Below, in pieces: positions 1-9,037 of a DNA stretch of 64,000 nucleotides. How positions within the stretch are numbered: position 1 is the first letter of the stretch; every line of letters starts with the position of its first letter. The DNA comes from Microcoleus vaginatus_C (lineage in GTDB: Bacteria; Cyanobacteriota; Cyanobacteriia; Cyanobacteriales; Microcoleaceae): the NCBI GenBank assembly GCA_040004035.1, contig JAMPLN010000015.1. One strand, 5' to 3'. The notes beneath the pieces were generated by a model. The model made no database searches. It had not been told where the DNA came from and saw nothing but the letters and a program-made list of their open reading frames with translations. A program made the translations under genes and the position numbers.

Positions 1-351
1 CAAGCTGCGGCTTTGCGGCTGCTACCTGCTTTGGTGGCTGCGAGTGCTGTACCGGAGATTAAATTGTGTCAGGTTCATCAGCCTTCTGTTGCAGAACCCG
101 ATCGGGGAGAATTAAAGCAAGCGGCGGAGTTTATCAAGCGCAGGGTTAGCTGTTCGATAATAGCGACTTCGGTTTGCGCTAAATCGGTTTCTGATGCTTT
201 AATTGATTTGGCTCAGAACGATCAGTGCGATGCGATCGTCCTGGGAGCGAGCCGTGAAGGGCTGCTGAAGCAGGTGATTCACGGGAACATCCCGGAAGCT
301 GTGGCGCGTGGATGCGACTGTACAGTCATTTTAGTGCGATCGGCCTCTTAG
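1..351 (+). CDS. Universal stress protein (UspA) domain, C-terminal part of a truncated gene
   Basis: The frame is open to the left edge of the window, so only the C-terminus (about 116 residues, stop TAG at 349-351) is visible. It ends with a Usp nucleotide-binding style stretch, GASREGLLKQ followed by HGNIPEAVARGCDCTVILV, which resembles the G-x2-G-x9-G pattern of ATP-binding Usp domains. In cyanobacteria such domains often form the cytoplasmic tail of ClC-type chloride channels or amino-acid permeases. That parent is an inference, because the rest lies outside the window. The Usp assignment is good; the identity of the whole protein is open. Confidence 0.7.
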   Translation, partial: QAAALRLLPALVAASAVPEIKLCQVHQPSVAEPDRGELKQAAEFIKRRVSCSIIATSVCAKSVSDALIDLAQNDQCDAIVLGASREGLLKQVIHGNIPEAVARGCDCTVILVRSAS

Positions 352-523
352 CAAATTCATACCATTTTAGTCTTGTTTCCATACAGACCTCCTAAATAAT
401 TAGACTTTAAATAATTATGGGTTACAGCTAGATATTTTTCCTAACGCAGAGGCGTTTTCCTTGATTCCATTCCAATTCCATAAAGAAGTCTCCATGCCTT
501 TTCCCGCTTGTGCTTCACAACCG

Positions 524-751
524 CTAAATTCTCGCTTTCCTTTTATTTTTAACACTCAATTGCTTAGTAAGTGATGTATAATAATGCAAAGCAAAAAGCA
601 GATTAATTCCAAAAAACACCAAAGTTAAAACAAATGTAAAAAAAGACGTAAATGACAGCCGGGAAGTCATCGTAAACATCGCCAAAATGATTGAGCAAAG
701 CCCAAAACCGGCAGCAAAAGAACTTAAAAGCAGCAACCGTACCCTAGACAT
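524..751 (-). CDS. Small two-helix membrane protein, unknown
   Basis: The gene encodes 75 residues with two hydrophobic helices (about 5-28 and 36-58) and a basic C-terminus rich in Lys and Arg (KNKRKARI). No family is recognised. The start ATG follows a plausible upstream AT-rich region, and there is no overlap with neighbours. It sits alone between the Usp gene and the decayed TpsB gene. It may be a small inner-membrane protein; reality as a gene rests only on length, hydrophobic pattern and an isolated position. Confidence 0.45.
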   Translation of the reverse strand: MSRVRLLLLSSFAAGFGLCSIILAMFTMTSRLSFTSFFTFVLTLVFFGINLLFALHYYTSLTKQLSVKNKRKARI

Positions 752-886
752 AGTTTTATTGAAAAATTATCAGTAAAATACACTTTTGGCAGCTACAGAG
801 GAGTGCCAAATGATACTTATTACTATATAGCGGAATTGCTCAGTTCCGCCAAGGGCAAAACGACTGCTTTCCTAAAAAGGTTTGAA

Positions 887-2156
887 TTATACAGAAAAAT
901 ACAGCCCGCGCTCTTGTAAACTCCTGTTGCTCGACTTAATATCAATCCAAGGAATTCCCCAGCCTCCGCGAGCATTCCACCTTTCGCCGTACAGTCACCG
1001 CAGCCGCAATCCCGCTGACAGCAATGTATTCGCTTTCAAAACCGCGCTTCCCCTGGGATTCCAAACATTGCCAAAATCCACAAACGGCGTCACCTGCAAA
1101 ACTCCTTATTTGTCGTCGCTGCGCTTGCATCGGATACCGCAACTCGGCTGAATCAAAAATCCCGCTATCGGCAAGCATTGCATCCTGACGGAAACCCCGC
1201 AAGATATCTGAGCCTCCTATACCGAATTGTTCGATCGCCAAAAGCTCTGTCCCAGCCAATGCCACATCCGATCGCACCTGCAGCAGCGTCTCAGGAGCCA
1301 ACAACCGCATATACTGCAATTGACCCAGCCCAGTCAAAAATCGACTCTCAGGGCTGCTGCTGTTCACCGTAGCGCCAAATGCTGCCATTCCCTGACACAA
1401 GTGCGATCGCGCCGCCAAGACATCTCTCTCTCCCCTTTGAGTAAAATCCTGAAACAGCCTCAGCACCGCAACCGGATTTCTACCCCGATTATCTGCTTCC
1501 GGCGACAGTGGAAAATCCTTTCCCCGCAAAGATGTATCGCTTTCTCGACTGTAGGTACCGATATCGGGCGCGATTTCTCTTCTGGGATTTTGCACGATCG
1601 GCTCGCGGTAAATCACTGCCAACTACTTCAAATCGATCGACTTTTATCGTACCCGGAATCTTAGCAATTCTGCAGGCTGTGCCGGCGCCGCAACAGCAGG
1701 CGGCAAAAGCTGTGCGGCTGAAGGCAAGGGCTTTGGTGGCGCAGGTTATGGGAGAGGAGCCGGATTTGGCAGTCGCGGGTTAGGAATCGGAAATTCGTGT
1801 CTATTTTCTCCTCTGTTCGGCAATTGAGGGAGAGTTTCTGGAGCCTCACTTTGGGTCGATTGAGCGAATTCCGGGATGCTATTTTCTATCTCTTTACTGC
1901 CTCTATCTAATTCTGAACCCGAGTATAAATCACGAAGCCGATCGCGATCGTCTGCTGTTTCTTGATTTAGTTTGAATTGAGACGGTAAATTATCATGCAA
2001 AATTGGCGCTTGCACCCCTGAGTCGGTATCAACCATCGACTCACCAACACTTAGAGCGGATAGCAGTGCGGGGCAAATAGCTGCAATTGAAAAACCAAGT
2101 GCTAATGCCTTGAAAAACTTGATTTTACAAAAGCCTCTCGAAAATTGCACGGGCAT
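887..2156 (-). pseudogene. Decayed FhaC/ShlB-type two-partner secretion transporter (TpsB)
   Basis: Pieces of a TpsB outer-membrane transporter lie in successive frames. The N-terminal 136 residues start with a hydrophobic signal-like segment and a Pro/Glu-rich linker. Around 1620-1680 a second frame gives the POTRA-type start KIPGTIKVDRFEVVGS. The third piece (942-1622) holds the conserved barrel motif, IGGSDILRGFRQDAMLADSG followed by SAELRYPM. After that the frame is lost again: another frame reads LQVTPFVDFGNVWNPRG, hits TGA near 990, and resumes with LYGERWNARGGWGIPWIDI until a stop at 887-889. Most of the POTRA domains and the early barrel are missing. The protein would have exported a TpsA adhesin or haemolysin; it cannot work in this form. 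Confidence 0.75.
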
Positions 2157-2218
2157 GACAGATTAGCGATATTTGATAGTTATTTACACTTACGATCGGG
2201 CGCAGCCGACGCAATTGC

Positions 2219-2485
2219 AAGGAATAAAATTACTCTATCACTTTTGAAAGAGTTAATTTCTTAAGTCAATATAAAGATAGTTGACAGCACACTTATTTTG
2301 TGCATAAAACAATTACTGAAAAAACTCTTACCTCTCAAGCTAGCCCTCTTCCAAGGAATAAAATTACTCTATCACTTTTTAAACACTTCATTCCTTAAGT
2401 CAATATAAAGATGGTTGACAGAATTCATGTTTTGTGTAATAAAAAATTACTAAAAAAACTCCGACCTCCCAAGCTAGCCCTGTAG
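2219..2485. repeat. Tandem direct duplication of a 134-bp unit
   Basis: Two adjacent copies (2219-2352 and 2353 to about 2485) share AAGGAATAAAATTACTCTAT, then CTTAAGTCAATATAAAGAT and GTTGACAG, and end with CAAGCTAGCCCT. They differ by scattered substitutions, so the duplication is not very recent. The block lies downstream of vipp1 (minus strand) and upstream of the decayed TpsB gene. No coding potential is seen. Its role, if any, is unknown. Confidence 0.85.
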
Positions 2486-2546
2486 GTCGGCGGAGCATTC
2501 TATCAAACCTGCGATCTGAGAAATAGGTAAATTTTGATAGAGATTA

Positions 2547-3332
2547 CTACATTTTATTGAGCTGCGATCGCAATTCTTCCAACTCAGCGTCAATCACCGG
2601 GCTCGACTCCGAGCTACTAGCTGCTGCAGTTTTACCCGCTGCCGGCAATTGACCTTGAGACACAGAACCCCCGGTCAGTTGAGCTTTCATCTGAGCCAAC
2701 TCGTCGTCAACATCACCGCCGCTTTCGAGCAAGCGGAACTGTTCCTCTAAATTGCTGCCGCCGGCCGCCAATTCTGCCGAAGCCCCCGCGCGAGCTTCAA
2801 TCTGCAAAACTTTTTCTTCCATGCGATCGAAAGCTGCCATTGAACTGCCAGTATTCAAGGTGCCAATGGTATTGTTGAGCTGTTCCTGAGCTTTAGCAGC
2901 GGATATTCTCGCTTTGAGCATATCCTTCTTAGTCTTAGCTTCGGAAATTTTGCTCTCCAAACCGATCAAGTTGCGCTTGAGACTTTCCACCTGAGCCGAT
3001 TGCTGATCCAGACTGGCTTTCAGCGTAGCCGCCGTTTCAGCGTGAGACTTTTTGCGAACTAGCGCTTCCCGGGCCAAAGTCTCGTCTCCTTTTTGCAGGG
3101 CTAGCTGAGCGCGCTGCTGCCACTGGTTAGACTGAGATTCAGCTTGATTGTACTGAGTCTGGGTGCGCTTTTGAGTAGCGATCGCGCTGGCAACGGCCTG
3201 ACGCAACTGCACCAAGTCTTCCTGCATATCCGTAACAGACTGTTCTAAAATCTTTTCCGGGTCTTCAGCTTTATTGACCAGATCGTTAAGATTGGCTTTG
3301 ACGACTCGGCTAATGCGGTCAAATAATCCCAT
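2547..3332 (-). CDS. vipp1: Vipp1/IM30, PspA-family membrane-remodelling protein
   Basis: The product (261 residues) is a PspA/IM30 family protein. It opens with the amphipathic helix MGLFDRISRVVKANLNDLV followed by the diagnostic AEDPEKILEQ, then long charged coiled-coil helices. The C-terminal tail after residue about 215, ending in ELEELRSQLNKM, is the extra helix that distinguishes Vipp1 from PspA. Vipp1 forms ESCRT-III-like rings and rods on thylakoid and plasma membranes and supports thylakoid biogenesis and membrane repair. The paralogue lies just upstream on the same strand (3634-4338), so the pair probably arose by tandem duplication. The start is set by the conserved MGLFDR. Confidence 0.93.
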   Translation of the reverse strand: MGLFDRISRVVKANLNDLVNKAEDPEKILEQSVTDMQEDLVQLRQAVASAIATQKRTQTQYNQAESQSNQWQQRAQLALQKGDETLAREALVRKKSHAETAATLKASLDQQSAQVESLKRNLIGLESKISEAKTKKDMLKARISAAKAQEQLNNTIGTLNTGSSMAAFDRMEEKVLQIEARAGASAELAAGGSNLEEQFRLLESGGDVDDELAQMKAQLTGGSVSQGQLPAAGKTAAASSSESSPVIDAELEELRSQLNKM

Positions 3333-3633
3333 AATGCTATTTTTCCTGGGTGAGGTGTACGAAGTAGGCGGAAAGCAGGCTTGATAGCCCTAGCCCGCAG
3401 TTGTGAAATTCACTCTTGTCAGATTTTTAGTGCGATTTAGTTTTTGGCAATTTTTGCAGACAGATAAATCCAGTTTAAAGCGATCGAGTAATGTGATGCA
3501 GGCAAGCTTATTCATGCACCTATCTATTGAGTTTAACGTCGATCCGGGAATTCCCCAACAGGCTTCGAGCCATCTCTAGCTAGGCTGTTGAGAAGTTTTT
3601 GCTCGTCCCGACTCTTGTTCTGTTGCCTGGGGT

Positions 3634-4338
3634 TCAGGATGCGGGTGGCTCGCTCGACGGCAATTTGGGTGTATTGTTGCCCGGAAGCATTTGTGCTTTC
3701 ATTGCCGCCAACTCGGTATCCACATCGTCGGCACCTTCGAGAGAGAGAAACTTCTTTTCTAAATCATTAGTTCCGAGTTCTGCGATTGCTTCGGAGCGAG
3801 CTTCTAGCTGCATGACTTTCTCTTCCATCCGTTCAAACGCGCTCAAAGCGCTGCCGGTACTGAGATTTCCCATCATTTCTTGCAGCCTTTCCGACGATGC
3901 GGCCGATCGAGCTCGGGCAATGTACATATCTTTTTTAGATTTTGCCTCGGAAATTTTACTTTCGAGCGTCCGCATATTTTCTTTAAGTTTAGTGACAACA
4001 GCCGATTGCTGATCCAGACTGGCTTTCATCGCCGTTGCCGTTTCTTGATAAGATTTCTTGCGTGTCAGAGCTTCCCGCGCCAAATTTTCCTCGCCTTTTT
4101 GCAAAGCTAGCTGCGCCCGCTGATGCCATTCTGCTGCTGTAGACTCAGCTTGGGAGCACTGGCGTTCAGTGCGTTTTTGAGCTGCAATCGCTCCTGCCAC
4201 AGCTTGTCTGAGCTGCACTAAATCTTCCTGCATATCCATTACAGCCTGTTCCAGAATTTTTTCTGGGTCTTCTGCAGCCCCGACCAAACTGTTAATATTG
4301 GCTCGAATCACTCGCCATAGGCGATCGAATAATCCCAT
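3634..4338 (-). CDS. pspA: PspA-like paralogue of Vipp1 lacking the C-terminal helix
   Basis: This protein (234 residues) aligns along its length with the neighbouring Vipp1: MGLFDRLWRVIRANINSLV, AEDPEKILEQ, then MQEDLVQLRQAVAGAIAAQK. It ends soon after ELAAMKAQM and has a short Ser/Pro tail in place of the Vipp1 C-terminal helix, which matches the PspA type. PspA proteins bind stressed membranes and reduce proton leakage. It lies 301 bp upstream of vipp1 on the same strand; that gap shows no gene and may hold the vipp1 promoter. No PspF-type regulator is nearby, so control by the E. coli circuit is not implied. Confidence 0.88.
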   Translation of the reverse strand: MGLFDRLWRVIRANINSLVGAAEDPEKILEQAVMDMQEDLVQLRQAVAGAIAAQKRTERQCSQAESTAAEWHQRAQLALQKGEENLAREALTRKKSYQETATAMKASLDQQSAVVTKLKENMRTLESKISEAKSKKDMYIARARSAASSERLQEMMGNLSTGSALSAFERMEEKVMQLEARSEAIAELGTNDLEKKFLSLEGADDVDTELAAMKAQMLPGNNTPKLPSSEPPAS

Positions 4339-4409
4339 TTTGCCCGTCTCCCGATTTTATTAAATTTTAGATTTAGGACTGGGAATTGACAATTACAAAA
4401 CCAATTTTG

Positions 4410-4450
4410 TGTTAGACAAAACATTCCTCATTGTCTAGCTTTGTCTAACA
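4410..4450. repeat. Perfect 11-bp inverted repeat between pspA-like and SPOR genes
   Basis: TGTTAGACAAA (4410-4420) and TTTGTCTAACA (4440-4450) are exact reverse complements with a 19-nt loop. The repeat lies downstream of the SPOR gene stop (4483) and upstream of the pspA-like start (4338). It could be a weak terminator for the SPOR gene or an operator for pspA; there is no good T-tract, so the role is open. Confidence 0.6.
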
Positions 4451-4482
4451 ATTTAGTTAAAGTTTTTCACCCTTTACCTAAT

Positions 4483-5709
4483 TTATGGCTGATAGTATTG
4501 TGGCTTCACCCCTTTTTCTTGGAGTTCTTTCGCCAAACGTTCTGCTGAGGCAGGATCGTTCAAAGCCCCCATTTGGATCTTGACACCCTTTGAGAAGTTC
4601 CGCACGTAGGCATCGGGAACTGCTGTTCTGGCTTGCTGCAGCGATTTTTCGCCTGTGTAATCGGTGACAACGTAATAAAAACCGTCGGCGGCCCGTGCAG
4701 GCCTTCCCAGCGGGGATGCGGCGGCTGGCGATGCGGCCGCTGGGGATACTGTCGCCGGCGATGTGGCTGCAGGCTGGGCTGGGGAAGGTGTTGGAGGCAG
4801 TGTCGGCAGTGACGGCACAGGCTGCGCGGCGCTGGGGCTGGGAGTGGGAAGCAAAGCCGTACTCAAATTGTTGAGTCCTTGTTCCCTGCCTCTGGGCGGG
4901 TTGCCGTCTTCTGTAGGAATCGGCACAGCCCCGCTAGGGCCCGGAGGCGCTGGCGGAGTTGGTGGGATTGATGCTTTTGGTGACGGGGAAGGAATCGGGC
5001 TGACTGTCGGCTGGACATTGCTGAGAGTGCTCAAATCTAGCTCGACAAATTCTTTGGATACCAGATTTGGAGCTTTCGGTAGTTCCTTGGTGCTGGTATC
5101 CGAGGTGGAAGTAGAGGCGGGACTGTCGGGAGAGGGTGAGGTGCGGAGCAAACGGTTCAGGCCGGCCATCTTAACTAGATTTGACGGGTACATGACTGCG
5201 TAGCCCAAAGCTGTGCACGACAGCAAAAACAGCAGCATCGAACTCAGTCCCAACGGAGTTAACAAACTGGCGGCTAAACTCCGTTCTACAGTAGGCTCAG
5301 CTTTTGACTCGTCCAAACTTTCGATCAGTTTTTCGCTTGATTCGAGATACTTGTTGGGTGCCAAGGCACTGCTAGATAATTTTGTGCCACCCCTGGTAGT
5401 TGCTAGCGGGGCATCGCCCTGAGTGCCGGCAAGGGATAGCGGCAGCGATAGGGGCTGCTGGGTTTCCTCCGCAGGAGACTGCGCCAAATTTTGGGCTAGC
5501 TGTTGCTCGGTTGTGGCTGTTTGCTTGCCGGTACGAACTGAGGGCGACACCCACTGTTCGGCGCGCCGCCTGTGCCTTCTGTATGTTGTCAGTTCTGCTT
5601 CTAGGTTTACATCTAGACTCCCCAGGACTGCTTGCAAAGCAGGCTTGATTGGGGTTGAAGAGGATTGATGATTTGGGGATTCAACCGAAGAACGCTTACT
5701 CATTAGCAA
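4483..5709 (-). CDS. SPOR-domain membrane protein with Pro/Ser-rich linker
   Basis: The protein has 408 residues. A soluble N-terminal part is followed by one transmembrane helix (about 150-170, LGLSSMLLFLLSCTALGYAV). Then comes a long Pro/Ser/Ala-rich linker (about 185-335). The C-terminal domain (about 340-408, FYYVVTDYTGEKSLQQAR then VKIQMGALNDPASAERLAKE) has the SPOR pattern. SPOR domains bind denuded peptidoglycan glycans and usually direct proteins to the division septum, so a periplasmic, wall-binding role is likely. The N-terminal part is not recognised. The linker is coded by GC-rich repeats, so the ORF on the opposite strand there is a shadow. Confidence 0.75.
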   Translation of the reverse strand: MLMSKRSSVESPNHQSSSTPIKPALQAVLGSLDVNLEAELTTYRRHRRRAEQWVSPSVRTGKQTATTEQQLAQNLAQSPAEETQQPLSLPLSLAGTQGDAPLATTRGGTKLSSSALAPNKYLESSEKLIESLDESKAEPTVERSLAASLLTPLGLSSMLLFLLSCTALGYAVMYPSNLVKMAGLNRLLRTSPSPDSPASTSTSDTSTKELPKAPNLVSKEFVELDLSTLSNVQPTVSPIPSPSPKASIPPTPPAPPGPSGAVPIPTEDGNPPRGREQGLNNLSTALLPTPSPSAAQPVPSLPTLPPTPSPAQPAATSPATVSPAAASPAAASPLGRPARAADGFYYVVTDYTGEKSLQQARTAVPDAYVRNFSKGVKIQMGALNDPASAERLAKELQEKGVKPQYYQP

Positions 5710-6175
5710 AACTCCTACCGCCTCTGAATTAATTTTAATGTTTTGATTGTAGAGATAAACAAGAAGCTTGAAAACTTGCCTATTTTATGATTAGCTACTT
5801 TTGGCGTCAATGCAACAGGGGCCCGATCGCCTGCGGTTATCTTTTCATTTTCATTTTAAGACTTAATTGTTGGTATGTCCCGGAGGCAGCTTACCGAAAC
5901 TTTCAGCAGCTTTTTGTATCCTGAGCTACCCCTTATTTGTAACCTCTCATACTGGTTGCACATTTGTACTTTTTCTTGATCCCTGACGGCTTTATAAAGT
6001 TTTAACCTTTGTTTTCACCTATACAATGAGCAACGACAGAGCTAATTGTTTCTATATATAACGAGATTATAAATAAATTATAAAATTAAATTATGCTCCG
6101 GGGATCGCTACAAGCCAGACAGAATAAAGGCTGGGAGGCTCTAAGGCAGGCTAGCTCTGCAAGCGAGAATTAGAG
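5710..6175. other. Non-coding stretch, no clear element
   Basis: This 466-bp gap separates the divergent SPOR gene and the small Cys-containing protein gene. The right half (about 6040-6095) is very AT-rich and could hold the promoter of the rightward gene. No RNA gene or repeat is recognised. Confidence 0.4.
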
Positions 6176-6493
6176 ATGAAAATGATTTCCCTAAGAACTT
6201 TTATGCAAACCTCCTTAACTTCAGCTTGTGGTCACTGCCGTCACTATACCCCTGAGGGCAGACGCGGGGGTGTTTGCGCTTTACTAGGCGGACCGGTTCA
6301 AAGTCACTGGAAAGCTTGTGCTTTAGCGGTTTCGCCTTTTAGGTCATCTTGGGAAAACATAGAAGAAATTGGACTGTGGCCAGAATCGACTCTGATGCTG
6401 CAGGATGCCACCGTCACTCTTTCCGAGCGCAATGCCTGCCAGCTTACAGGCACAACGTTAACCGAAAAATCGGCAGCACCAGTCTCGGTTTAG
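6176..6493 (+). CDS. Conserved cyanobacterial small Cys-containing protein
   Basis: The ORF encodes 105 residues. The core has C-x2-C followed by two more cysteines (ACGHCRHYTPEGRRGGVC, then WKACALAVSPF), a spacing that suggests a small metal or Fe-S site, although this is only inferred. I recall similar proteins in other cyanobacteria, but no function is known to me. Two starts are possible: ATG 6176 or the in-frame ATG ten codons later (MQTSLTSACGHC), which fits the conserved part better. A hydrophobic segment is absent, so it is probably soluble. Confidence 0.6.
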   Translation: MKMISLRTFMQTSLTSACGHCRHYTPEGRRGGVCALLGGPVQSHWKACALAVSPFRSSWENIEEIGLWPESTLMLQDATVTLSERNACQLTGTTLTEKSAAPVSV

Positions 6494-6520
6494 TTAGTCG
6501 GCAGCAGGATAGGTCATACC

Positions 6521-6544
6521 ATTTTCGATTTTCGATTTTCGATT
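6521..6544. repeat. Seven-base tandem repeat (ATTTTCG)n
   Basis: Just over three copies of ATTTTCG lie in the gap between the Cys-containing gene and menB. This belongs to the class of short tandemly repeated sequences with a seven-base unit known from filamentous cyanobacteria. Confidence 0.8.
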
Positions 6545-6723
6545 GGGGAATCACTGATCATTATCATGGTTTGGAGCTGACAAAGCAGTTTCATTCTTTT
6601 TGGGAACTGGTATCAATACTGACACTTTTGGACGATCGGGTGCATTTGGCTTTACTAACTCATAAAAATCAGCAGCATCTACTTTAATATGAGCGCATAA
6701 AAAAAACTGATTTTTCTATCCCG

Positions 6724-7563
6724 CTATGGCAGCCAAGGATATTGACTAAAATCAGGTTGCCGTTTTTCCAAAAAGGCTTGTTTGCCTTCGGCGCCTTCCT
6801 GCGTCATATAGTACAGCAAAGTGGCATTTCCCGCCAGTTCTTGCAAACCGGCTTGACCGTCGCAGTCGGCATTAAAAGCGGATTTCAAGCAGCGAATCGC
6901 GATCGGACTTTTTTCGAGAATTTCCGCAGCCCACTGAATCCCTTCTAGTTCTAGTTGTTCGACGGGCACGACGCAGTTGACTAAACCCATTTCTAGGGCT
7001 TGCTGCGCGCTGTACTGCCGACACAAAAACCAAATTTCTCTGGCTTTTTTCTGGCCGACAACTCTGGCGAGATAGCTAGCTCCGAAACCACCGTCGAAAC
7101 TGCCGACTTTGGGGCCGGTCTGTCCGAAAATAGCATTGTCAGCAGCGATCGTCAAGTCGCAAATTAAGTGCAGAACGTGACCGCCTCCAATTGCGTAGCC
7201 TGCAACTAAAGCAATTACAACTTTGGGCATCGATCGAATCAACTTCTGCAAATCCAGCACGTTCAACCGGGGTATGCCACCTTCGTCTACATATCCCGCC
7301 GTACCCCGCACGCTTTGGTCGCCGCCGGCGCAAAAGGCGTATTTGCCGTCTGTATGAGGTCCCGCACCGGTAAACAGGACAACGCCGATTTTTGTGTCTT
7401 CGCGGGCATCAGTAAAGGCATCGCACAGTTCCAGCACGGTTTTGGGACGGAAAGCGTTCCGTTTGTGAGGTCGATTGATGGTAATTTTGGCGGTGCCGCC
7501 GCTTTTGTGATAGAGAATGTCTTCGTAGGTTTTGGCGGTTTGCCATTCAATTTGCATAATCAA
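6724..7563 (-). CDS. menB: 1,4-dihydroxy-2-naphthoyl-CoA synthase
   Basis: The enzyme (279 residues, the usual MenB length) closes the naphthoquinone ring of o-succinylbenzoyl-CoA, a step of phylloquinone synthesis; phylloquinone is the secondary electron acceptor of photosystem I. The crotonase fold is seen in KITINRPHKRNAFRPKTV, the oxyanion-hole region FCAGGDQSVRG, and YAIGGGHVLHLICDLTIAAD. The motif FGQTGPKVGSFDGGFGASYL contains the QTG sequence typical of bicarbonate-dependent (type I) MenB. The start MIMQIEWQ or the second ATG (MQIEWQ) is uncertain by two codons. It is monocistronic here; no other men gene is nearby. Confidence 0.95.
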   Translation of the reverse strand: MIMQIEWQTAKTYEDILYHKSGGTAKITINRPHKRNAFRPKTVLELCDAFTDAREDTKIGVVLFTGAGPHTDGKYAFCAGGDQSVRGTAGYVDEGGIPRLNVLDLQKLIRSMPKVVIALVAGYAIGGGHVLHLICDLTIAADNAIFGQTGPKVGSFDGGFGASYLARVVGQKKAREIWFLCRQYSAQQALEMGLVNCVVPVEQLELEGIQWAAEILEKSPIAIRCLKSAFNADCDGQAGLQELAGNATLLYYMTQEGAEGKQAFLEKRQPDFSQYPWLP

Positions 7564-7864
7564 TCAATTTGAGATTTGAGATTGAGCTGAGTCAATCAAG
7601 GCAGCGACAAGTCGCTTTTAGATTTTAGAGGCATTCGGTTCAATGGGATACAAGGGTCGATCGACTCTTGCAAAAAAAAATAAAGCGGGACTTAGGGAGA
7701 AACCAGGTTTTTCAACAACATACGCCGTGCAGCGCTCTGGGTAGGGGTTAAACAACCCGGTTTTTGAGGGTAAGAGCGCCCAATTCCCATGTCAAATGGA
7801 CACAGCGTCAAATCCTCGAACTTCTCTGACTACTTTTACTGTCCCAAAATTTATATGCGCTGGA
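7564..7864. repeat. Intergenic stretch with seven-base repeat and CCCGG palindromic element
   Basis: Directly upstream of menB there is a short (TTGAGAT)n tract (about 7567-7590). From about 7688 to 7785 there is an imperfect hairpin element (GGACTTAGGGAGAAACC, then AACAACCCGGTTTTTGAGGG) related to better copies at 11747-11855 and about 29338. No gene is seen. Confidence 0.5.
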
Positions 7865-8461
7865 TTATTTGCGGAGTAAAATACTCAGCAAGTGCTTTGC
7901 TGCTTTGCCAAATACCGGATCGCGGGACTCGAATTCGCTGGGATCGAGTAAAGCTTGAACTTCGGCAAAAGCTTCTGAGTCGAGGGTTCCTTCTTTAGTA
8001 AATAAAGTGTCTAGGACTGCAATGTGTCTGGAGTCGAGACCGAGCCGATTTGCGATCGACTGTAAGTACATTTGCTCCCGCATATCGATGTGTCCGTCGG
8101 CCGCTGACATTTCGTAGCCGGAACCGATGAGCAACAGTTTTTCAGATTCTGAGAACAAAGCTGTCAGGGTTAGCAATTCCGTGGGGTTGAAGTAAACCTG
8201 CTGTTTGGATACTCCTTTGACAAGGCGCTGAATTAGTTCTACCCGATCGCGGTCGCCGCTGGCAAAGGCTTTGAGAGTCTTTTGCAGCCGTTCTTCTTCT
8301 TCAACTGCGATCGTCCTGTCAATAATCATCACTCCGCGCAGGATGCAAATCAGAGCAGTCAGAAACACTACCAAAGGAGTGATATCTTGTTCGCGCAGCT
8401 TTTGCCGGCTAATGCGGCACAACAGCTCAACAATTTCAGTGGTAATCGTAGTGGTGTCCAT
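7865..8461 (-). CDS. TerB-domain protein
   Basis: The product (198 residues) is an all-helical protein. The C-terminal two thirds fit the TerB fold: LTLTALFSESEKLLLIGSGY, then MSAADGHIDMREQMYLQSIA with acidic residues, and LDTLFTKEGTLD. TerB-like domains are acidic, metal-binding and linked to tellurite resistance and membrane stress, but the function of the stand-alone cyanobacterial versions is unknown. The N-terminal hydrophobic helix (about 28-44, PLVVFLTALICILRGVMII) may attach it to membrane. It is transcribed away from tadA, with 75 bp between the two starts. Confidence 0.7.
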   Translation of the reverse strand: MDTTTITTEIVELLCRISRQKLREQDITPLVVFLTALICILRGVMIIDRTIAVEEEERLQKTLKAFASGDRDRVELIQRLVKGVSKQQVYFNPTELLTLTALFSESEKLLLIGSGYEMSAADGHIDMREQMYLQSIANRLGLDSRHIAVLDTLFTKEGTLDSEAFAEVQALLDPSEFESRDPVFGKAAKHLLSILLRK

Positions 8462-8536
8462 AATTAAAGACTCTCGATTAAGCTGTAATGTAACTTTATT
8501 TATCGATCTTAAGTTTTTCTGTTACTTAGGTATGAC

Positions 8537-9037
8537 GTGAATTGTAAAGCTGAGCCGTTGTTTATTAGTGAGACTACTTATTTTATTCACAAACGCTGGA
8601 TGGCTAGGGCTGTGGAACTGGCACAAGCAGCCGGTGATGCCGGTGAAGTACCCGTGGGTGCTGCAATTGTTGACGGTACTGGCAAATTGATTGCCGAAGC
8701 GCAAAATCGGCGAGAGCGAGACTGCGATCCGACTGCTCACGCTGAAATCTTGGCTTTGCGGGCTGCCGGCCAAGTTTTGCAAGACTGGCATCTTAACCAA
8801 TGCACGCTCTACGTAACGCTGGAACCTTGCCCGATGTGCGCTGGTGCGATCGTCCAAGCTCGAATTCGTCTGCTGGTATACGGAGCAGATGACCCGAAAA
8901 CTGGCACAATTCGGACTGCTGCTAATATTCCCGATAGCGCGCATTCGTGTCACCGCTTAGAGGTGCTCGGCGGTATTATGGAGTCTGTTTGCCGCGATCA
9001 GTTGCTTTCTTGGTTTGAAGCGCGCCGGAAAAATTAA
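8537..9037 (+). CDS. tadA: tRNA-specific adenosine deaminase
   Basis: TadA converts A34 to inosine in the anticodon of tRNA-Arg(ACG), allowing one tRNA to read CGU, CGC and CGA. The protein (166 residues) has the zinc deaminase signature: TAHAE (His68, Glu70 as proton shuttle) and PCPMC (Cys98, Cys101 as zinc ligands), the hallmark of the CDA/TadA fold. The start used here is GTG at 8537; an internal ATG (MARAVELAQAAG) would cut the first helix, and the residues before it (YFIHKRWM) look conserved, so the longer form is preferred. Confidence 0.92.
   Translation: MNCKAEPLFISETTYFIHKRWMARAVELAQAAGDAGEVPVGAAIVDGTGKLIAEAQNRRERDCDPTAHAEILALRAAGQVLQDWHLNQCTLYVTLEPCPMCAGAIVQARIRLLVYGADDPKTGTIRTAANIPDSAHSCHRLEVLGGIMESVCRDQLLSWFEARRKN

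Noticed and set aside
4763..5203. Gly/Val-rich ORF on the plus strand
   Set aside because: It is the antisense shadow of the Pro/Ser-rich linker of the SPOR-domain gene.
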